From Gambelia wislizenii (taxonomy: Eukaryota > Chordata > Lepidosauria > Squamata > Crotaphytidae), in assembly GCA_030847615.1 (NCBI GenBank), contig JAUMIR010000003.1, forward strand, positions 193,325,149-193,389,148: a stretch of DNA of 64,000 nt, in the 5' to 3' direction. The notes below the pieces were generated by a model. The model was not told where the DNA came from, searched no databases, and saw only the letters and a program-made list of their open reading frames with translations. The position numbers and the translations under genes were made by a program. Each line of letters opens with the position of its first letter. The first letter of the stretch is position 1. Positions 18,701 through 31,844 of this stretch are shown here, piece after piece.

Positions 18701-20529
18701 GCACAGACTAATTTCTTGAAATACTATGGGATATGTGAACAATAGGCAAAAACTGTAGAAAAATATTTGTTTTCTCTGCAGTGGGGAGAAAGCTGTTGAA
18801 ATTATTTGTCCTTACTTGTGAGGATATTTATATAGCTAATACATTGTTGTGGGGGGAGGTTCATAGGGATATGTCATGCACATTGACAATAAGGAGACTA
18901 ACTTAGTGGGGCAGCAAAGGTGGTGTGGAATTAGCTTGATTGCATGGAAGAAGGGAAGAAGGACCTTTCCTTATGTGCTAAGCTCCTTCCTCAACCCAGA
19001 AGGCCTGTAATTAGGGAAATAAACATAGGTGTAATGCTGTGTTTCAGGAGACCATCTGGCATGGCTCTGACTGATTTTATTGCACATGGAAAATATTCTG
19101 AGACTAGAACTCTTGCTAGAAGATAGGGGAAAATGTCTTCTTATTGTTTAAAATGTAGAAGACATGTGAGGATGAGTCCCTTGCTGTCCTCTGTAACACT
19201 GCTTCAATGAGAAGAGTAGTTCTAGAAAACAAATGTCATTTTGAAGCTCAAGGAGGAAAATACTCCTTGTTGTCATTAATATACATTAAAAGCTTTCAAG
19301 AGTTTACTTCATTTGTGTGTTTATTATTTGAGATCTCCCACTAACATCCTGTCCTTGCCACCTCCTTTTTCTTTTTAATTTTTCTCCCTCTGTGTGCATT
19401 TCAGGTTTGCCAAGTTGAGAGTGAGCCAACTGTAAGGGATTTGTCTCATGGTTTAACTTCTGCTCCAGTCTCTCCTTCCAAGAATTTGCTATTCTTGCTT
19501 CTGCTCTTAGGCTGCCTGCCAACTGATCTGCTACTTTGCACCAGCTTGACAAGGCTCACTAATTATAAAGAAATGTTGAATGTCTCTGATACTAGAAGGT
19601 GGAAGGAAAAAGGAGGATGAAATCACAACAGGAGGCACAGACTAAAGACTTTTGCTCCTGAAGCAAAAAGAAAAAACACACACACACTCAAATCACACAC
19701 ACACACACATTTTTGCCATTACAGAAAAAATCTCTTTAAAAAGCTTCTTGTTTTCTGATATTGCTGATAAATGCATAGAAAAAAATTAGTTCTGAGCTCA
19801 TTGCACAAGTCCCAGTGCAGTTACACACTTAAGGTTCAGTCCCAAAGGCAGCATTATATACTGTTTTTGAATGGGAAATGATTTGCAATTAAGCCAGAGC
19901 ACAACGTCTATACTTGCAAAAGGGGAAATGATGGATATTTACACCAGCTACATATATGTACAGATGCATACAGTAGTATGTGCTTTGCACCACTATGTAC
20001 AGCCAAGGATTGTGTCATGAGTGCAGGGGATGTTACCTGTATGATAGGGGCTTTGTGGGAATGCCACTCACATCAGATATTTGTCATGCCCTGTGAGCCT
20101 GATGAGGGTATAAAGTCAGAGAAGGAGGAGGACATGGCAGGGAATGGCCCTAGGGACCTGGGAGAGCTATGATGGAGGCTTTGTCAGAGATCAACTGATC
20201 TTCCTGGTGAAAGCTTCCTGCTGACTTCAGTGCCTGGATTCTGGTTATCTTGACTTCTGTTACCTTGACTCATGCTTAGACCTTAGACTGTCCCTGACTA
20301 CTCTGCAGCCTGCTCCTATTGACCCATGGACTGTTTTGGACCACTCAGATTGACTACCATAAGCCTTTGACCTTTTGGACTGTGTTACTGGACTAAATCT
20401 TTGACTGTGTCTGCATTCCTATGAGCTAATTAACAGTTGGCTACCTTCCCAGACTAGTGCTGTTTATACTTTGCTGGTAACTAGTTGCTTTCTGGACAAT
20501 ATTAATATGGGGAATTTAAATTAACTCAA

Positions 20530-21215
20530 TATGGCTGTGAGAGGCCGGGTAACTACGGGATCTTTTGACCTATGTATATCAGTTCTAACTGATGAGATCA
20601 CAGTCAGGAAATAAAATAAAAATGGTTTGTATTGAAAAATAATCTCAGAAGTATTCACACTAACACTGAGGCTTCAAGCAATCACACAAGGTTAGCAAAG
20701 AATAGGAGGAAGTATTGGGATAGAGGAATAGAGTTTGGGGTGATGAGCTATACTATACAAAAGAGCAGAGATTCATGCAGAAGAAGTATGGCACACTGGG
20801 TGACACAGCAAACCAACAGAGTGATGGCATCTGGGAAACTGAAACACTTTGATGGTAATTTGGGATGATATTCATATTTGATACTCCCCCTAAAGGGGGT
20901 GATTGGAGTGGAATACAATGTTCACTAAAGTGTCCCACAGTTAGACAGTGGAAGCTTCTGCTATGTTAATGATTGCTAATGGGTGAGACATTAAGACTGA
21001 TGGACATCAGGCAACCTTCTATCGCTGAGGAAAGAGGTGAGAAGGAAAAACAGTTTTGCAGAGGAAAGTGAATCCAGCCACTTTGACTGAATTAGTGTGT
21101 GACTCACTTCCAGGTACATCCAGAATAATTAGCACCTTTCCACCGTAACTACCAGTCCAAGGGGAGGGGTCTGCATAATTACTACCCGGGCTTGTCTTTT
21201 AGGAATTTGGAATGG
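20530..21215 (-). repeat. solo LTR, family Y, copy 1 (decayed)
   Basis: It aligns along its length with 54437-55154. Both contain, on the plus strand, an (A/G)AGAGGC start, GTATA(C/T)CAGT, an ATAAAATAAA block followed by ATGG, (A/G)CACTCACAC-like words, and TGACTC then ATTAGCAC near the far end. The better copy shows a TATA box and polyadenylation signal on the minus strand, so both are read as minus-strand LTRs. The outer end is uncertain. Confidence 0.55.
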
Positions 21216-24200
21216 TCTCTTCCTTACGTTTTCTGAGCACACCTTGAGTCTTTGCATTTGGGAAGCCCTGGTCTACTACCAACCATGTGGAAGTCCAAAA
21301 ATAAGCAAAATTATGAAATATAGCCAATTGATGAATTATTGGAAGGATGGGGTGTCAGGGCAGGTAACAGCACTACATGTTTATAGTTGTATGAGTGTAG
21401 GGAACATTTTTATATTTGACTCAATGTGGAGAAGTTAAAGTGTGGAAGGAAGAAAAACCCGGGGGGGGGGACTTTAAAAAGTTTGACAGAATGTATGGCC
21501 AAACACAGATAATTATTCTCTTATCCCTTATAATTGGTAAGTACTCAAGTGGCCATGGTTAAAGTGCTCAGGGTTTAGAATTCAGTTCTTCCTAGGTAGG
21601 CCTGATCTCAGCAGCAACCACTATGTGGTGAAGAAGAATGAAAGAACATTGCTAGATTACATGGTAACTGTTCTAAATAAGGCCATGCTCAGAGTATTTG
21701 TCCTTGTGTTCAAGACTTAATCAATACATGGTATTTGTAGTGGAGACCTGGGATCGTATTCCTCCACCTGCTTCCCCCTCCTCCCATTCATCTCTACCCT
21801 GTTTCAATGTCTGTGCAGGGTTGGGGATTCTGTTTTTGTAAACACATTGAGCAATTAACATTTTAGATGAAATTGAGCTATTTGTCTTATTCAAACTTAT
21901 GGATAAATCAGTTTTGACCTCCGTCTAAAAGTGGAAGGTCACATTATTAATCCACTATACTGAACCATTACTTTCTTCATTCTTTCATATTTTAGATGAA
22001 TTTCACTATTACTTTCAATTAAGCAATCAATAACTTCTCAAAACAGATGTTGGGGGAATCCAGATGCATTTGAATTGTATATCTAGGTATATCTGTCAAT
22101 ACATTCTGGTAGATTTCATTTCTGCAGGTGAAAAGGGGAAAAAAAAACCTTTATGTCTCTTTCTATTTCAGTGCTCTTAATGAAGATTCATTTCAAGTTG
22201 CAGCTTTACATAAACATTACATTTCTTGTTCAGAGAGAAGGGAGGCGAGTCTTTCACAATCTATTTTAGTACTTGCACAAAGGTGTCTCACTGCTGTTCT
22301 ACTCTCCCATTTTTCATGAAGAGTAAACTGAAAATTATCCTGGCTGCCAGTGGCATTGTTTCAGTGCAAGAGCAGAGCCAATGGAGCTGGGGAAGGCATG
22401 AAATGTCTGGCGACGCAATCATATTCATAATACGAAGCTTCATCTTTTACTGTGTCCTTTTCCAGAGGTATTGTAGGCATTAACAAGAGCTGGGTTTTAA
22501 TATCTTTATGATTATGCTAATTCAGAGGCAAAGATAATTACTCATCTTGAAGAAGGTTTAAATATTTCCCCTTGCTGAATGTAGTTAAACTGAGGCTCAT
22601 AAACTGTGGCTACTGAGATGTATCAAGATGTGGCTTTGAAACAAATATCTACGTACCTACCTATCTACCTAAAATTAACTGTATGTATCAACCACCTTTC
22701 AGTCATAATAGCACCCAAGGTGATTTACATTAAAAAGCAATCAAAATTATTCCCCATTAAAACAATTCAAATCCAAGATGGGCTCTCCCATTAGGCATGG
22801 TGAGATACTCACCCCAGGTAGTAGAGAATGAAGAACAGCAAATCCAGCACCCATACCCCAAGGGGCTGCATCACTCCAAAACTATCAGCACATGGCTCTC
22901 CATAGCCAGTCAGGACCAAATGTTGTTGAACTTTAACAGGGAGTGCATCTAGACTGATTGATCTCAATAACCCAGATTCACACAGATCTATTCAACAACT
23001 GAATTTTATTGGACACACAAGAAATCAAATATAATTAACAGAAACCAGAGCTTCCCATAGAAATAGGAAGAGCAAACGGATTTCTTGTGGGGATAGTAAC
23101 AAGAAGCAGACCTAAACCCCTAAACATTGTCGTTGCTGTATTCCAGAACCTTTGGCATTATTTGTGGTGTGAACTCTACATTTTGCATGCCATCCTTCTC
23201 ACCTTGCTCCTACTGAGGAGACTCTTGCCTCAACAACATTTTTTTGTCAGTGTGTTGAGAAGGTACAAAAGAAGAAAATACAGGCCTCGTCCATACAAGG
23301 CAAAAAAAATGTGGATTGCAATTCACAGCAGCTGCTATTTGTCTTAATGTCTTTGGGGAAGATAGGAGGTGAGCAAAATTATCCACGGACATGCCTGTGA
23401 ATCAAGATTGCAGCTGCGAGTGAATTACTCACATTTTTACTTACCTCAAATTGCTGCAACCAGACAGTGTTTTTTAAAAACCCTGTCCAAGGTGGGAAAG
23501 AGCAACCTTTTGTTTAACAAAACAAACAAACAAACAGAACTACTTTATGGACTGAGTGCTCACTCACTAAGGTGAAAATCCAACATGGCAGCTCCAGATG
23601 CTTGCCTTGTTAGCAGGCTCCAACCCACACACAAGTCTGACCAATCAGCTTTCAACTTTTGCTCGTATGGGGAAAGCAAATCAAATTGGTCGCTTGTCCC
23701 AGTGAGCAGGAATGTGCATTCTTCTGCTGTTTTTTTTTTTAAAAAAAAAACTTCAGGAAAATCCGTGAAGGCTTTTCCAGTGTACTTTTAGGTATTTTTG
23801 GCCTGCCTCCTTCCAAATACAGTGGAATGATGTGGAATCCCATTAAGATAGGTGGCATTCTCCTCACATTCTGTGAGGAGTATTTTGCCATTTAGACAAC
23901 CCCACCTCAGTGAGCTGGAAGACATTATAACCATACTTTGACTAACAAAAAAGACTAATGTTGAGAAGATCACTGGGCCCAAATTGATTTTCACAATCAG
24001 TAGAGCATTGTTCTCCAGGTACATAATGGTCAACAGAAGAGGCAGTATTCAAGCATAATATCTGATTGCTTGTTCCCAACATGCTTTCATTCAGTAGTGA
24101 TCATTTAGGAGCTATATACCAGTATTTGCAGGTGTGTAATGAATCTTGCCAAGAGCATAAAACAAACATGGTGGCAACAGCTAGATGGTCAGATTAGACT

Positions 24201-24376
24201 ATAAGAAGAACAATATATAGTCCAACTCCCAAAACTGCAAGAATAATTTGTTTATTATGTCTAATCTCAAGCACATGTGGTGAGAGAGGCAAGGCAGGAC
24301 CTTTGTGGTGTCTGCTCCTAGGCTCAGGAACTCACTAGGCAAGCTAGAGTGGCTTACTTGCTTTCCTTCTGTCAAA
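21216..24376. other. mostly unique sequence; possible conserved blocks
   Basis: No gene is visible. Poly-G lies at 21462-21470 and a T10/A10 self-complementary run at about 23731-23750. Parts of 21840-22560 are unique, balanced AT-rich DNA with homeobox- and octamer-like words such as ATGCTAATTCAG and GATAATTACTCATC, as seen in conserved non-coding elements. This is only an impression. Confidence 0.3.
22680..22795 (-). mobile_element. L2-type LINE 3' tail fragment
   Basis: The plus strand reads ATCAACCACCTTTCAG then ACCCAAGGTGATTTACATTA, the reverse complement of the conserved AAxCACCTTGGGT-like L2 tail. Confidence 0.35.
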
Positions 24377-24615
24377 GGAGATTATCAGACATGGGGAAAT
24401 GTGGCAAAACACCACATCAAAAGAACGGGAGGAGAACAGAAAGGGTGACATTATCAGATATCCACATGCTCAGTTGTTCCTGGGGTATAGTGCTGCTGCG
24501 AACAAGGCTTCCCTTTTTCATTGATGAGGATAAGCCACCAATAAAAAGGGATGCCTTACTCATGCCCACGCTATTCCTCCAGGACTCTGAAGGACATCGT
24601 CATCTGATAATATCC
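24377..24615 (+). mobile_element. non-autonomous DNA transposon, family X, copy 2 (internally deleted)
   Basis: The termini GGAGATTATCAGACATG and the inverted GGATATTATCAGATGACG match the TIRs of copies 1 and 3. At 239 bp it lacks most of the interior found in the longer copies. No coding capacity. Confidence 0.55.
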
Positions 24616-24719
24616 TGTTCCTGTTCTCATCACAATCTTCTGACATGGTTTCTGCTGTGCCTGATAATATACAAAGAATTGTGCATTCCCTAAGGCTTCT
24701 GGGGACTGCATTTTTAAAA

Positions 24720-24975
24720 GAGAAATGGCTTTTAATACATTGTTGTACTTCTTTTAACTGCATTCTGTTTGAACTATTTTTCACTGTTTATAATTGTGTG
24801 CTTTAAATTGTTCTTAACATTCTGTACAGCTTAATTATATTTTAATGCTAACCTTTGGCATACTTTAGCTATGTTGTAATTGGTTTGATTTGCAAACCAC
24901 TTTGGGTCTCAGCTATCAAAGGAAAGGGAAGCAGGATATAAAGCTTTTAGTCATCTTTGTCGTCATCATCATCAT
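24720..24975 (+). mobile_element. L2/CR1-type LINE 3' UTR
   Basis: TTTTAATGCTAACC, TTTGCAAACCACTTTGGGTC and GAAGCAGGATATAAAG followed by a (TCATCA)n tail form the standard end of these LINEs. The coding part is absent or decayed. Confidence 0.5.
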
Positions 24976-25167
24976 CATTGCTGTCATCATCAACATCTCA
25001 GAAGTCTGAATGGAACAGAAACCCCCCCCCTTGTTTTATCTTTTAAAACAAGATGTGTGGGATGCACACACCTTGTTTTCAGACCCAATCACATGTCAGA
25101 AAGCCTCCTAGAAACAAGGTTCTGCTTAAAAACCAGAGAACTACTTTATACAGACCTTGGTTTAATG

Positions 25168-25604
25168 CAGGAATGGGGAATTGTGGGGCCATTCCACCCT
25201 CCCTTTGCTCCCCTGCCAGGTTGCACCAGCTTGATTCAGCACCCTGGAAGTGATGTGATGTCACTTTTGGTTGCCATGGCTGCCATTTTGGACATTATCA
25301 GCTGATTTATTTTTCTTTCTTCAGTTTTTTTGGGGGAAGCAAACAGTCTTATTTCTGTTCAGCTTTGAGGGATCTGGAGGCTCTGTGTGGCGGGGGGTGC
25401 TTCAAGGGCTGCATGTAGCTCATGGACCACACTATGCCCACTTCTGCTTTAGCAGAATAAATGCAATTCATTTGGCCAAAATGCTGGCAAAATATTGTGA
25501 CATGTCAGTAGAATTGTTAGAGGTAGCAAAGGGGTTAGGGTGCAGCCTCCAATGAGATTATCTCTCACACTGGCATCCTCATCCCGAGAAGTTTCCCACC
25601 CCTG
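25168..25604 (+). mobile_element. hAT-like non-autonomous transposon
   Basis: Ends CAGGAATGGGGAA and TTTCCCACCCCTG are inverted and begin and end with CAG and CTG, as in Charlie-type hATs. The interior has GGGCTGCATGTAGCTCATGG and CACTATGCCCACTTCTGC, typical of hAT MITEs in amniotes. The flanking octamers GTTTAATG and GTCTACAC agree only partly. Confidence 0.55.
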
Positions 25605-25921
25605 GTCTACACTGTATGCTAGCTGGTCTCTAGAATTTCAAACTGGAAGTTTTCCCAGTTCTACCCAGAGAGGCCAGGACTTCTGTGTAGGACTGTGCCA
25701 TACAATGAATCCCTGTGCGGTATCAGTAACTGGTTGAGCCTTTTTGGACTTGCCATCCTGCTATGTGTACTGAGAGTAGAGCACACAATCTCTGGGTCAT
25801 AGAAGACTTGACAATGGCATGCAAGCTGCCTTCATTAAAGAATCTAACAAGTTCCATGGATTTCCCAGAATTCAAAATGACTACCTTACACTGAAGGCAG
25901 GAAATTTCAACCTGTAGAGAC

Positions 25922-26461
25922 CTGGGGCTTGTCTACATTGGCAATTTATCCTATCATGCCCCCATCTTGGAGCCCTGAAGTCCTGACAATGCAGGGCTTT
26001 TGCCCTGTTTTGTCCCCTGGCAGTCCTCATGAACTGGGGCAAAAATGGGACTCAGACAGGGGGAAGATGGGGTAGGGCCTGTTACAGCATTTTTAAAAAA
26101 ATACCCAGGAAAATCCATTCCAGCTGGCAAAAGATAGATTATGCTCTGCGTGACCATTGGAGCTCATTCTGGCATGCTGGCTCATCACTGCAACTTCCCT
26201 CTGCCTCAGTCTTCCATAGCCAGGAAGGGGAGGGCACAGCATGTGACCAAGGCTGGTCACATGCAGGGATCCTGCTGATGTGCTGTGGGCTTGGTTCCTG
26301 ATGTCAAAGAGTGTGACATGGATGCAGCAGGGGCAGGCCAGCATACTCATCTGAACTCCAGCTCATATCATGCCAGTAATGGGGGAAGAACGGGCCAGAT
26401 CCACCGGTGGAATATGTTGGTGGGGAGCAGGCATATTCTGGCCCATGTAGATGAGCCCCTG
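25922..26461 (+). mobile_element. hAT-like non-autonomous transposon with TCTACAT termini
   Basis: The left end CTGGGGCTTGTCTACATTGG and the reverse complement of the right end CAGGGGCTCATCTACATGGG form imperfect inverted repeats of about 20 bp. No transposase frame and no convincing 8-bp duplication. Confidence 0.5.
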
Positions 26462-27040
26462 GATTCAGAAGTGTCTTCCATCCCATAACTTTTTTTTTTC
26501 TCAATGAAGAAAGGTTGTGAAGCCTTGCTGTTTATAGTCACCATGTTTTGTATATTCCATGCTTCTGGGATGACATATAATGAACCTGGGTTACATATAT
26601 TCAAATATTGATGTTCTCATGCATTTAAATATACCAGAGTAACCGGTAGACTATGATGTATAAACAGTTTGAATCAGCAACAAACAAACCCTGAAATTAG
26701 CGATCAGTTCTTGTCAAAGTGATTTAGCTCTCTTTTCCATTGGCATTCAAAGAGACCCAGGTGCCTCACTTCTTTAAAAACAAAGACCTAAATCCAGTTG
26801 CTAGTCTCCACTAGAACAGATCCATTGACACTCATTTATAGAATGCTAAGTAAATGATATTAATTTAATGTGTCTACTCTAACTGGGACTAGCAATTGCA
26901 TTTAAACCAAAAATAATCCCCTGAAAATGTCCTTTTACAAAATCAGAGCTATTAGTACTTACAAAAATTGAAAGTTTTTTTTTTAAAATGAAGGCTTTGT
27001 CACAATGTAACAATGGCACTGAATGTTAAAGAGGAGGTTG

Positions 27041-27072
<32 letters not shown>

Positions 27073-29339
27073 GGTTTATAGCAGTAATCCTCTTAAATAC
27101 TTGAAGCTTTGCCAGCTTTTAGCTAACAAGCTCTGTTATTAACGGCTGCAGTGCTACAACACTCAAAGGATTATTGTCTAAGTTTGCTGACAATGCATTG
27201 CCTACTGACCAGTTTCTAACATGCAATCTGTTATTGTATTTCACAAACCAGATCAATGTTTAAAACTGCGTGAAGCATAAAGTCTCTCCCCCCGCACCTT
27301 CACCTTTTAAAATAAATATATAACCAAATAAATAAATAAATAAATAAAGTGGTATCACATCTTTCTTTCTTTTTTTATCTGTGATTAAAGGCTGTGATTA
27401 TTATCAGCGAAGTTATTTGGCACCAGTTTGGGGTTTGGGGTTTGATCAAGTAAACTTGAAAAGAACATCAAGCTTTTCTCCCTCTCCCTCTCTTTTAAAT
27501 TTACCTTTCTTTATTTAAAAAAAATGGGACAGAACTGTCAGGAAGCTGTCTCTCTTCTCCTAATTCTTAATATGGAACTTCTGACAAGTATACAGATTTG
27601 CCTTAATTATTTATTCATTTTATTGAAAGTGTCTTCATCTGCTTTAAATTTCTAATAAGTCTAATTTAAATAAAGAGAATCCTATTTGAATGTTGATTTC
27701 ACATTTAGAAATCTGAAAGATGGCTGCCTATGCACAGAACAGGCATTTGGTAAGTGCTTTTTCAGTGAACAAATTTCTTGGTAATCTACCTACTGCCATA
27801 TTTGACTATAGTCTAAAGAGAATAGCACACAAAACAGAAATCTACCTGCTTATCAATCATTTTAAAGTTTAGGTGAAGCTTCATCTTACTAAAAATACAA
27901 GTCAAAATAACACCCCCTGCCTTGTTCCCCTCCCTTTCCCATAATGGGTATAAATAGAAATGACTGGTGTGGTATTATTACCTTAGACATTCCCTACTCT
28001 TCATTGTTCACTTCTATGGGTTTTGGACATGAGTTTGGAACCAGTTTGAATGCAAGTTTTTTAGGCAATACTTTTTGTGCTGTACAACTGATATTGAAAT
28101 GTCCCCCAGCAAAGTGGTTTCCATGCTATTCAAACAGCAATACTGTATCATTAGTTGAATGTTATCTGGCTTTCCTGCCACCTACTGAATGCCTCCATTA
28201 TCCACCTTCATGTGCTTGTAATGTGAAATCAATTCCTGATCTCTGTCACTTTAATGTATGTTAATTCTTGAGTCCATTCAGTTCCATACCCACCTTGATG
28301 TGTGATTTTTAAAAAATAAAATTAAAACATCATTTTTTTAATGCATTTTCTGTAACATATGCATTATCATGCATTTTACTTTCAATATGGCTTTTCTATT
28401 CATTTTGAAACGCCTTTTGAGTTGTGGATTATACTGTAAAATCTGAAGGATAAAAACTAAAGGAGAATTGTGTCCCACCTATGTCAGAATCAGTTTGATG
28501 TGCTTAAAAATGCAAACTGAACAAAATCCTTCCCTAGACAAGGACCATGCACTGGATGGGAAACGAGGCCACACCTCAAGGCTCTGCCTCAGCCCCAAAC
28601 AAGCCAGTTGGCCTCACACCTGATGTCCATGTATTGGATAAGCCTATGGACATTGAACTCTATGTGAATGGGTTTTCTTAGGCAGATTATATCTTCAGTC
28701 ATACATTCGTTCCATCCAATTTCCCCTGTTAAAAAAATCACAACTATGTACACTTATTTTAATGTATAGTTTCCACTAATACACACTTTTTGTATTGATT
28801 TCCTATAATATATGCAGTTCCCCCCACTATTATATGCCTTTTTGTATCAGCACTCCTTAATATATGTATTTTTGTGTACAATTTTTTAACAGAAAATTGT
28901 ATCTCAAAATTCAAAGATTGCAGTTTTGAAGATGACTGTGTTCCAGTACACATATTAGTCCAGGATATAGAAATTAAGTAGGAACTGAAAGCCTCTCCCA
29001 GACTGGGAGGGGATTTTGCTCTTTCCATCACAAGCCTTCTCCACCAAGATTACTGTTACTCATTACAAGCCAAAAAGATAACTCGTTCGTAACATTACCA
29101 GGTATGGCATGCTGCATTTCTCATAATGGTATTCAATTACCATAGTTGTTCCTTGGAGCAATAAACCACTCCACACTAGGAGTGCCTATAGCATTGTGTC
29201 ATTCTGCTCTCCTCCAGAACAACTGTATTTAAGGGGCAATTCAGTATGGTCAGCCATAGACAAGGCCATATGCTCCTCAGAGTGGCATGAAACCCTTGTT
29301 TTAAAGTAGAGGTAACCTCAACCAGCCACCATATATAAT
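26462..29339. other. unique sequence with possible conserved non-coding block and an AT-rich repetitive tract
   Basis: No gene is visible. An (AT)n run at 27045-27071 and (AAAT)n at 27323-27348 flank unique sequence (27075-27300 and 27365-27480). These stretches carry Sox-like ATTGT, TCF-like ATCAAG and homeobox-like words and could be regulatory. 28300-28930 is rich in TATATGCATTTTTGTA-like repeats. Confidence 0.3.
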
Positions 29340-30045
29340 TAAGAGAACTGGTGACACTTCTTTTTATTTAGCTATAACCTATTTAACCCCTTCTTGAGAG
29401 ATCTGCAATGGGGGAGCAACCTAGCATGGGAACTGTTGGGGCAGGAGGTCAACTCCCCCAAACCCTCCCCAACTTCCCTTGGTTGCTCCCCAGTCAGTCC
29501 ATATCTGGAAGGCAAACCCAAAAGTCCCTCCTCCAAGTCTCACGACTTAAAGAGGGGGTTTACCCCTCAGGCCAGCCCCAAAGAAGGTCACTCCCCCCCC
29601 TCAGTTTGCAGAAACTAAAGGGGCAGTTCCAGCTCCCCCTTCACCTCCAAAAAGAGGAGTTGCCAAAGGTGCACACCGAACTACCAAAATCTCCCCCTCT
29701 ACCTGCCAAGTGACTGCCTATTGAAGACACCACCCTAAGCCAGTTATCAAGTCCACATTCACAGTGTTGGGTATACAAAAAGACCCCAGGTAAAAGGGCA
29801 AAAATTCCTACTCAGCGCGAAAGCAACCAATTAAATCACACTGATTCAGCAGCGGGAGGGTGGGCCAATCAAAGTGACAAAAAGGAGGAGGCCTAGTGGT
29901 TGAGCCTAATCCCTTCTATCCCCACTGTCTGCTCTCCTGGTGACAGCCAAGGGGCTGAGGCAAAGTTACAGGCCTCCATTCTGCACTCCCTCAAAAGGGG
30001 TTCCTACAGCGCAGCCATTACTGTGCTGGGAACCCTATCTTCATC
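29340..30045 (-). mobile_element. 3'-terminal remnant of a third Ngaro element (A2-spacer-B2; Ngaro-3)
   Basis: Read on the minus strand, this aligns with the 3' end of Ngaro-2. The hairpin (30036-29997) is followed by an AGGCCTCCTCCT box, CCCACCCTCCCGC, GTAGGAATTTTT, a TAGGGTG block, AATAGGCAGTCACTTGGCAG and GGTAG-GGGGAGA, CACCTTTGGCAACTCC, and an AAATAGGTTATA-like end. In Ngaro-2 the same order occurs at 40621-41190. Arm and body sequences differ enough to make this a separate subfamily. No coding part survives. The plus-strand frames here are artefacts. Confidence 0.65.
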
Positions 30046-31453
30046 ACCTTAGTTAAAAAAAAAATGATTGTTGTTAATTACTTAAATATGTCCCAGACCG
30101 ATAGGCAGGCAATTGGTTTAGTGAAAAGGACATCACACATCTCTAAAAAGGATGAGAAAGAAATAAGAAATAAGATAAAACATTGAAAACCTGCATTAGT
30201 TCAACTCAGAGATTTAAAACATAATAGTACCAGGTGGGAGGACAGCTAGTAGAAAATTACCACATGGACAGCAGTTGCCCAACTGAGTGTCTGGATTTCT
30301 AACCAAGGTGCAACTGGATGTCTGCTGAATTCTTCTACTCCAGCATATTTTCCTGGGAAAGGGAGGAGCTTTGTTCTTTTGCTTCACAGATGGTAGCAGA
30401 AAAAGAAGTGAAGGCTCTACAAGACATTTCACAGAGATGATTCTGACAGGTGATCAAATCATTGAATGCTTCTCCCTGCAAAACAAAGTTCAGATGCAGT
30501 CTGGGTGTACATCCCATGACAGCATGAACATACCTTTCTGCATGTTGACATTCATTTTAATAATAGAAAAGTGCAAGCAGGATTTTGCAACAACGACAAC
30601 TGCAAAAAAAAACAAAAAAAAACCCTACTCCTTCATGTTTGCAATGAAGAATTTCTCATCAATTAATCCCTTTCTTTAACTTGTGAATGACTCTTTTAAC
30701 TAGATACCTTTTAACTTTTGATCGCATGAGCAGAAAGTCATGTGCATAGAATATGGGGACCTTGTGCTCTCTGCATAAAAGAGGGAAATGATCCTCTTCA
30801 AGATGGGATTATAAATGTTGGCAAAGATGCTATTAATGGTGTTAACATGAGAGCTTCCTACTAAATCATGTCCTTGATTCTGGAAGCTAAACACATAAAC
30901 AACGTTTCAAGGCCCCTGTCACTCAGAGGCACATTTCTGCAGTGCATAAGCACATCTGTCACTCCAAGATGTATACAGATGTTTTTAATGCAAATAACAT
31001 GCTCATTTTTAACTCTGAATTGTCCAAAAATGTCTCTATAATGGCATCAATATTTCATCGAAATTGTAATCTTAATCTTGTTGCAGCTTGGGGAAATAGA
31101 TTGCAAGTATACCTATCTTCCAGTTCTGATACACTAAATTCAAAGCTCTGCTTCCTCAGTGATTCGCTGCAAAGCATCATGAGTGTCATCTCATCTCATT
31201 TATATCTCATAGAACACCTTTTCTGTGAATAAAAGGAAAGTTATTAGTGACAAAAATATTAACATGGTGTTGACCAATGGCAACTCTGAATGCATTGTGG
31301 CAAAGTTAATACTAAATATTTAACTATTGGGTGAGGGGGACACATATGAGCAAAATCCTATAGCAATGAGTTAGAGCTCAACTTTACAGTCAGGGAGTTA
31401 TGCAACAATTGTACAATGCTGCCTCATTTTAAAAAAATTGTGATGCTGCACAA
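30046..31453. other. unassigned sequence
   Basis: Only short random frames; no repeat family recognised. Confidence 0.3.
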
Positions 31454-31844
31454 TGTCAGGACTCTGGCTATTAGCTATATAGTTAGGTATTTTCTGCTAT
31501 CGTATTAGTTAGATATTGTTATGCCTGCTTGTTAGCCAGAGTCTGGACATGAGTGGATTGTAGGAAAGGTTCTTTGGGGCTGGAATGTGATGGCTAAGAC
31601 AGCTCAAGGACACTTTGAGCCTGGGAAAGGAATTAGGGAGTTACAGCTTGGTACATACAGACTCCAATTAGCCAGGTGGATTGGGGAGAATAAAACCTAA
31701 GTTAGATATTAGTGCTGTGTTTTTGGTGTGCTTGCCTCAGATCGGTCAATAACTTGATGCAGTTCACTTTGGTTCCTTGCAATAAAGCATTTGAACTCAT
31801 TTCTGTTGTTCGAGTGATTAAAGTTTGACTGGGTTCATCACTCA
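31454..31844 (+). repeat. candidate solo LTR
   Basis: It starts TGTCAGGACTC and ends ATCACTCA, with a TATA-like GAATAAAACC at about 31687 and a polyadenylation signal AATAAAG at 31781 in LTR order (U3-R-U5). CAA flanks both sides, but a 4-6 bp duplication is not clear. TGCTGCACAAT just outside the left end is repeated as ATTGTGCAGCA at 31858-31868. Confidence 0.5.

Larger units (their letters stand above)
16701..20529. other. mostly unique AT-rich sequence with microsatellites
   Basis: No gene is visible. It contains (AT)n at about 17613, an (ACGC)n/(AC)n tract at 17867-17896, internally repetitive sequence at 18170-18700, an AC tract at 18403-18417, (ATTT)n at 18472-18491 and AC tracts at 19676-19711. 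At 20040-20450 there is a promoter-like stretch with GGTATAAAGTC and repeated GACT/CTGACT words that may be an old LTR, but I cannot show it. Confidence 0.35.

Noticed and set aside
20040..20450. promoter-like stretch with GGTATAAAGTC as an LTR or gene promoter
   Set aside because: I could not define either end, a polyadenylation signal in the right place or a second copy, so it is not called.
29394..29713. Pro-rich plus-strand frames of 74 and 101 codons
   Set aside because: They lie antisense to the B2-like part of a Ngaro remnant and have no family features.
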